Of a stretch of 64,000 nt of DNA, positions 61,796-64,000 are shown in pieces. This DNA comes from Azadirachta indica (taxonomy: Eukaryota; Streptophyta; Magnoliopsida; Sapindales; Meliaceae), in contig CM040450.1 in NCBI GenBank assembly GCA_022749755.1, positions 6,624,913 through 6,688,912 on the forward strand, given 5' to 3'. A model generated the notes under the pieces. It searched no databases, was not told where the DNA came from, and saw only the letters and a list, made by a program, of their open reading frames with translations. The first letter of the stretch is position 1. Each line of letters starts with the position of its first letter. The translations under genes were made by a program, and so were the position numbers.

Positions 61796-64000
61796 AATTT
61801 AAATATTGAATTGATAAGTCAAACACAAATCAATTAAGACTACAATCAACACACTTACGGGACATTTGGGGGATATTTATGTAAAAGCACAGATTTTCTG
61901 TTAATTTAACTAAAAATTCTTAACGCAGAGAGTTTTTAGGTATTTTAATCTAATAGGGGAAAAATCAAGTAAGCATCAATCTAACAGGAAGAAAATCGAG
62001 TAAGCATCAATCTAATGGGGGGGAGTTGTAATTTTCCCTTCTGAAAATAATTAAATATATAAATTCTGCAAATATATTTCAAGATAAAAACTAATTGAGT
62101 GACCAAATAATATTTAAAAATTATAAAACTTGATGTGATGGTTCATTTGTGTGTCTGGTAGTTGTTCTGTAAATTTTATAATTTTTGGATGATTATAAAA
62201 ATAGTTGTGAATTTTTGATTGAAAAAATTGTAAAACCAAAACACTTTGGATTAGTTTGTATTGACTGGAAAAAAATTGTTTTGAAAATCTTTTTGAACAA
62301 GAAATAAGATGACTTTTTTTTCACAAATGATATTTTAAGGTATGCTCAACAAGTATGAATTTTTTTTACAAATAGTTGTTCAGATAAGAAACCCCAAACT
62401 CAATATATGAAAGTTTAAGTTTTGGTTCTAAAAAAAGGTGATGTGGATTTAATTAAATTATGAAATTTCTATTATTTGATGTTTAAAGAGTTCTAAGGTA
62501 TATAGCATATTATTTTTAAAATTTGAAGCAACTCATAATATGATAAAATTATTACCGTGTTGTTAGGTGAAAGAATTGCACTTAAAAAAGGAAACTTGAT
62601 ATAAGTTATTTATAGTTAAGATGAATGAAATGAATGAAATATTATACTTATGATTAAGTTATGCCTTGTTATAGTTAGGACGATTGGACATTTGAATGAT
62701 TTAATATAGCTTTATAGTTCTTGTTTTAGTTTAGCAACATTATTCATAATATATCGTGTTTGTTTATTTTAAAATATAAATATAAATTATTTTATTGTTT
62801 CATGAAATGGATATGATTGTTATGTTATAAATCTATTTGCTTTTAAGAATCTATCTAAAATAATTTGATACAAAGAAACTTAACTATGTTTTAAAAACCT
62901 ATTTGTAAATTTGTTCATTAATTGTTTATGAGAATAATGGTATTTTTTGATAAAGTACTTTAATGTTTGGAATGAAAATATGAACGAAAATGTTTTGGCT
63001 CATCATTAGTAGTATTCTATTCTAATTTATTGCGGTCAATATATCTGTCGATTTGACTATAGTAGATATTTTTATTTGGCCTAGATAGGATTCTACTCTA
63101 ATTGTGTACACTATTTAATTTTGTTATTAGCTAGTTCATCGGAGGTATAGGTGTCACTACTTGATGTGTGCTAATATGAAAAATATTTTATGAATAAAAA
63201 TTTTGATATTTTGTAGATATGACTCTATCTGAATATGTTTATTGAATATGAGTTTCAGTACTTTGAAATGAGCAAATTTGGAAATGTTTTCTGAATAACA
63301 ATATTTATGAATCAATCTCAATTACTCCGATTCATATTAAGATATGCTTTGTAAATTATCTTAATATATTAATTTTGTTTATTATCTAAATAAATATTGC
63401 ATGTCATATGCTTATAAAAAAAAAAGGCTTCCAAATATTTTATTTGTTTAAAAAAGAAACCAACACACATGTGGATTACGAATGAAATTATTTACCGAGT
63501 TGATAGCTCACTCATTGTCAATTGATAATTTACAAATTAAGCTTGTGTTTAGGGTGGAGGAGAGGAATATTCACTTTGGAAGATAGCATTGAATGTTTTT
63601 TTGTTGCTTTACTAGTTGAACAAATATTGTCTTGGCTATATTTATATTTATTAAGAATTGTAAGTTGATGAAGATTATAATTTGTTAGTGGCTCTATTTT
63701 AAGAAATGTTAGATATATTTGGAAATTGAGTAAATCTTGAGATACTTTCATATGAGAATTACGTTCTTCGAGATAAGGTTTTGTTTTGGATTTCTGTAGC
63801 ACCCTCGTTTGACGTTGTTTTTGTGAACACCAAATTTTGCCATGTTACATTAAAACATATTAGAAACAGAATATTAATCAAAACATAATAAACAATAACC
63901 AAAACAAAATAAATCAACATTCATATTTACCTCAAAACAAAACTAATTTATGTCTACGCAACATTATTCACACATATTGGAAATAAAAACAGTACTCAAA
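61796..64000. other. AT-rich spacer to the right edge, no gene recognised
   Basis: Only short biased frames, for example 63530-63802 on the minus strand. A G-rich and C-rich stretch at 61920-62045 repeats AAGTAGCATCAATCTAA-like units (ATCAAGTAAGCATCAATCTAA twice, with small changes) and ends in GGGGGGGAGTTGTAATTTTCCC, possibly the outer end of a MULE. Confidence 0.45.

Overview
This window is nuclear DNA from a flowering plant, most likely a eudicot. The evidence is interrupted genes with GT..AG introns, plant-only families (an isoprenylated HMA protein, a CslA glycosyltransferase, a plant DP factor, MIR530), AT-rich spacers and plant-type hAT, MULE and CACTA elements. I cannot name the species. 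No prokaryotic features, CRISPR arrays, tRNA or rRNA genes were seen.

Layout: 1-1684 is the tail of a decayed hAT transposon. 1685-14818 is AT-rich spacer. 14819-16339 (-) is a five-exon heavy-metal-associated isoprenylated protein with two HMA domains and a CSIM prenylation box. 16340-21360 is spacer with promoter motifs at both ends and one GC-rich nested inverted repeat. 21361-27700 (+) is an 11-exon organellar histidyl-tRNA synthetase. 29091-32219 (-) is a CslA mannan synthase gene that keeps its catalytic motifs but carries a frameshift, a nonsense codon and doubtful start and splice sites, so I call it a pseudogene. 36123-41872 (+) is a nine-exon DP transcription factor, the dimer partner of E2F. 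43000-43117 (+) is a MIR530 hairpin preceded by two G-boxes.

From 44 kb to the right end the window is transposon territory. It holds a MULE-type foldback element with a 10-bp target duplication (44021-45092), a 3.0-kb CACTA element with an AAT duplication (46415-49430) lying against the 3' part of a decayed hAT (to about 51997), two decayed MULE transposases (52.1-53.8 kb and 57.2-59.6 kb, both -), a duplicated GRF-type zinc-finger remnant (about 55.5-55.9 kb) and an AT-rich tandem repeat near 61.5 kb.

The genes do not form a pathway. HisRS charges tRNA-His in plastids and mitochondria, DP acts in cell-cycle transcription with E2F, the HIPP binds metal at membranes, and miR530 is a regulatory RNA. 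The gene order HIPP - class II aaRS - CslA - DP resembles the top of Arabidopsis chromosome 5 as I remember it, which would mean conserved microsynteny. The most useful results are the MIR530 locus with paired G-boxes, the decaying CslA copy, the two transposons with clear target duplications, and a membrane-protein-like exon inside the CACTA element.
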